From Ilyomonas sp965214235 (GTDB lineage Bacteria; Bacteroidota; Bacteroidia; Chitinophagales; Chitinophagaceae): DNA of 64,000 nucleotides. The stretch's first letter is position 1, and the number at the start of each line of letters is the position of its first letter. Location of the stretch: positions 682,001-746,000 of the forward strand of contig CBDCBH010000002.1 of assembly GCA_965214235.1 (NCBI GenBank). The letters are read 5' to 3'. Position numbers and translations under genes: made by a program. This document shows, one piece after another, positions 62,922-64,000 of the stretch. The notes under the pieces were generated by a model. That model was not told the DNA's origin. It worked only from the letters and a program-made list of their open reading frames with translations, and made no database searches.

Positions 62922-63671
62922 TTAAATATCAATTTCAGCAATGTTTATAAGCAAATTTTCACCAAGCATTTTTGTAACGTTACCTCTTGCTATTGCAAAA
63001 ACATCTGAATTAAAAGTTGCATTTTTTGAAATGTACTGAACAGTGGTTTTAGATTTTTCTGCTTTAAAAAAAAGAACAGAAGTAATGTTGTTGAAAGAAT
63101 TAATAACGAAGGTGCCAAGCTTCATGGCTACTACAGTATTTTCTTCTGTAGCCAGCGCAATTTGAAAATAACTTTGGGAAGCTTCCATAGTATTTTTTTC
63201 AAAAGCTTTTATCTTTTTATCTTCATCACTTAAACCCTTTATAGCATCAAGTGTTTTTTTTATTATTGCAATGTAAGTGCTTCCAAAAACACTCGTAAGA
63301 ATGTCTATAATTACATTTTGTATTTCAAATAAGTCGGAATTCGATTCATAAGTTTGCAAATCTTTGCCTTCTATAATCCAACCAGTTTTTGACAAAATTT
63401 CTAAAAATTTATTGTACCATAACAAGGTATCATTATTAACGGCTTTATTAGCTGCCATTTGCGCTAATAGTACCGTGTTTAACACATCACTTCTATTTTG
63501 CGCAGAAACCTGAGATGCAAAAGAAAGTATGCTTTTTTCAGAAAAAAAAGATTGATCTGCTCCTTCTTTTATTGGTAAAGACGGAGCTTCTACACCTAAT
63601 GTTTTTCTGATTTTTCTATAAGGCTCACCTGGCTGAATTGCTAATCCGGCAATATATTCATTTATTTTCAT
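62922..63671 (-). CDS. Unknown protein, partner of the CHAT protease
   Basis: About 249 residues from the ATG at 63,671 (MKINEYIAGLAIQPGEPYRK); an open extension to 63,713 is less likely. The first 150 residues are mostly helical (SVSAQN-type Ser-rich start, VIIDILTSVFGSTYIAIIKK). The last 90 alternate as beta strands (VVAMKLGTFVINSFNNITSV, then NLLINIAEIDI). No signal peptide or N-terminal Cys. It could be the substrate or effector of the CHAT protease, but I recognise no family. Confidence 0.7.
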   Translation of the reverse strand: MKINEYIAGLAIQPGEPYRKIRKTLGVEAPSLPIKEGADQSFFSEKSILSFASQVSAQNRSDVLNTVLLAQMAANKAVNNDTLLWYNKFLEILSKTGWIIEGKDLQTYESNSDLFEIQNVIIDILTSVFGSTYIAIIKKTLDAIKGLSDEDKKIKAFEKNTMEASQSYFQIALATEENTVVAMKLGTFVINSFNNITSVLFFKAEKSKTTVQYISKNATFNSDVFAIARGNVTKMLGENLLINIAEIDI

Positions 63672-63744
63672 TGAGTTTTTAATTGTAAATATAATAAAAC
63701 AATTCAATGACAATAACCACCTTTCAATGATATTTACTGATAAA

Positions 63745-64000
63745 CTAGGTTATGAAAACCTTTGTTCCATATTTGAAAACTTCTATTAAATCTTCTTCGG
63801 TATTCTTTACTTTTCTTAAATTTTGGTCATTTCTGTCAGCAAATTTCACTTTCCATAGCGCTAACCATTCTTGTAGTAAAATATTGGCAGTTTCTCTATC
63901 AGGAACTAATACTTGAAGATGAGGGTTGTAAGTTCTGGCTTTTGGATTAAAGTTGCATTGCAGAGTTTTTATCCTACGAATTTAATTGCGTTGCCTCTCT
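63745..64000 (-). CDS. 'Protein rep'-like replication protein, C-terminal part
   Basis: A - strand frame runs open from the window edge to a stop at 63,745. It encodes KTLQCNFNPKARTYNPHLQV, then ETANILLQEWLALWKVKF and LIEVFKYGTKVFIT. The NP-x-x-x-x-YNPH-x-Q(H) arrangement is that of rolling-circle-type Rep proteins, where NPHxHx provides metal-binding His; here the second position is Gln. Its start lies outside the window. It suggests that another plasmid-like or integrative element begins here, possibly including the CHAT operon. Confidence 0.6.

Noticed and set aside
62922..63671. Bacterial gasdermin next to a protease
   Set aside because: Size and neighbourhood fit, but there is no N-terminal Cys for palmitoylation and I see no gasdermin-like segment, so it is left as unknown.
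1..64000. tRNA or rRNA genes
   Set aside because: No cloverleaf or rRNA-like sequence was recognised when reading the gene-free stretches.

Overview
The window looks like Bacteroidota chromosome, most likely Chitinophagales/Chitinophagaceae. The base composition is moderately AT-rich, secreted proteins carry Bacteroidota-type signal peptides, and the mobilisation genes are of the Bacteroides mobA/mobB/mobC kind. There are no rRNA or tRNA genes.

Region 1 (1-14,560) is housekeeping DNA, all on the + strand: the end of a phosphoketolase gene, triosephosphate isomerase, class I fructose-bisphosphate aldolase, phosphoglucomutase, and a 2,905-residue cyclic beta-glucan synthase-like giant. Together they link sugar-phosphate flux to glucan synthesis. 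Two small decayed genes follow.

Region 2 (about 14.56-47.5 kb) is the striking part. It reads as a chromosomal integron-like cassette array. Small unrelated genes, almost all on the - strand (two-component system, lipocalin-like proteins, DUF1801, GNAT, two serine hydrolases, SMI1/KNR4, a metalloprotease and unknowns), are separated by 140-200 bp imperfect inverted repeats with attC architecture. For eight cassettes, the 9-10 nt core at the cassette 3' end matches the core at its own 5' end. The core differs from cassette to cassette, as expected if each cassette was once a circle closed at its own site. A tyrosine recombinase gene (47,490-48,615, split by a 9-T tract) lies immediately before the first cassette, in the same orientation. 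It lacks the IntI-specific insert and has an N-terminal extension.

The array is riddled with insertion sequences: four IS1182-like copies, all at AACG core ends of attC-like sites, and one IS110 copy inside another site. There are also a second IS110, two identical IS3 copies, an IS3-interrupted second IS1182-type element, and a peptidase gene enclosed by about 70 bp inverted repeats. A + strand sulfur module (truncated DUF6691, persulfide dioxygenase-rhodanese, methyltransferase) lies among them.

Region 3 (48.7-58.3 kb) is a mobilisable element with GIY-YIG, SSB, DUF932, RadC, primase, MobA-like, MobB relaxase and MobC coupling protein. It carries two copies of a structured non-coding repeat with apparent covariation. 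No tra/T4SS pore genes are seen.

Region 4 (58.3-64 kb) has an IS982 copy, then a - strand set: a partial 'protein rep', an unknown 249-residue protein and a TPR-CHAT protease. The last two look like a protease-effector pair.
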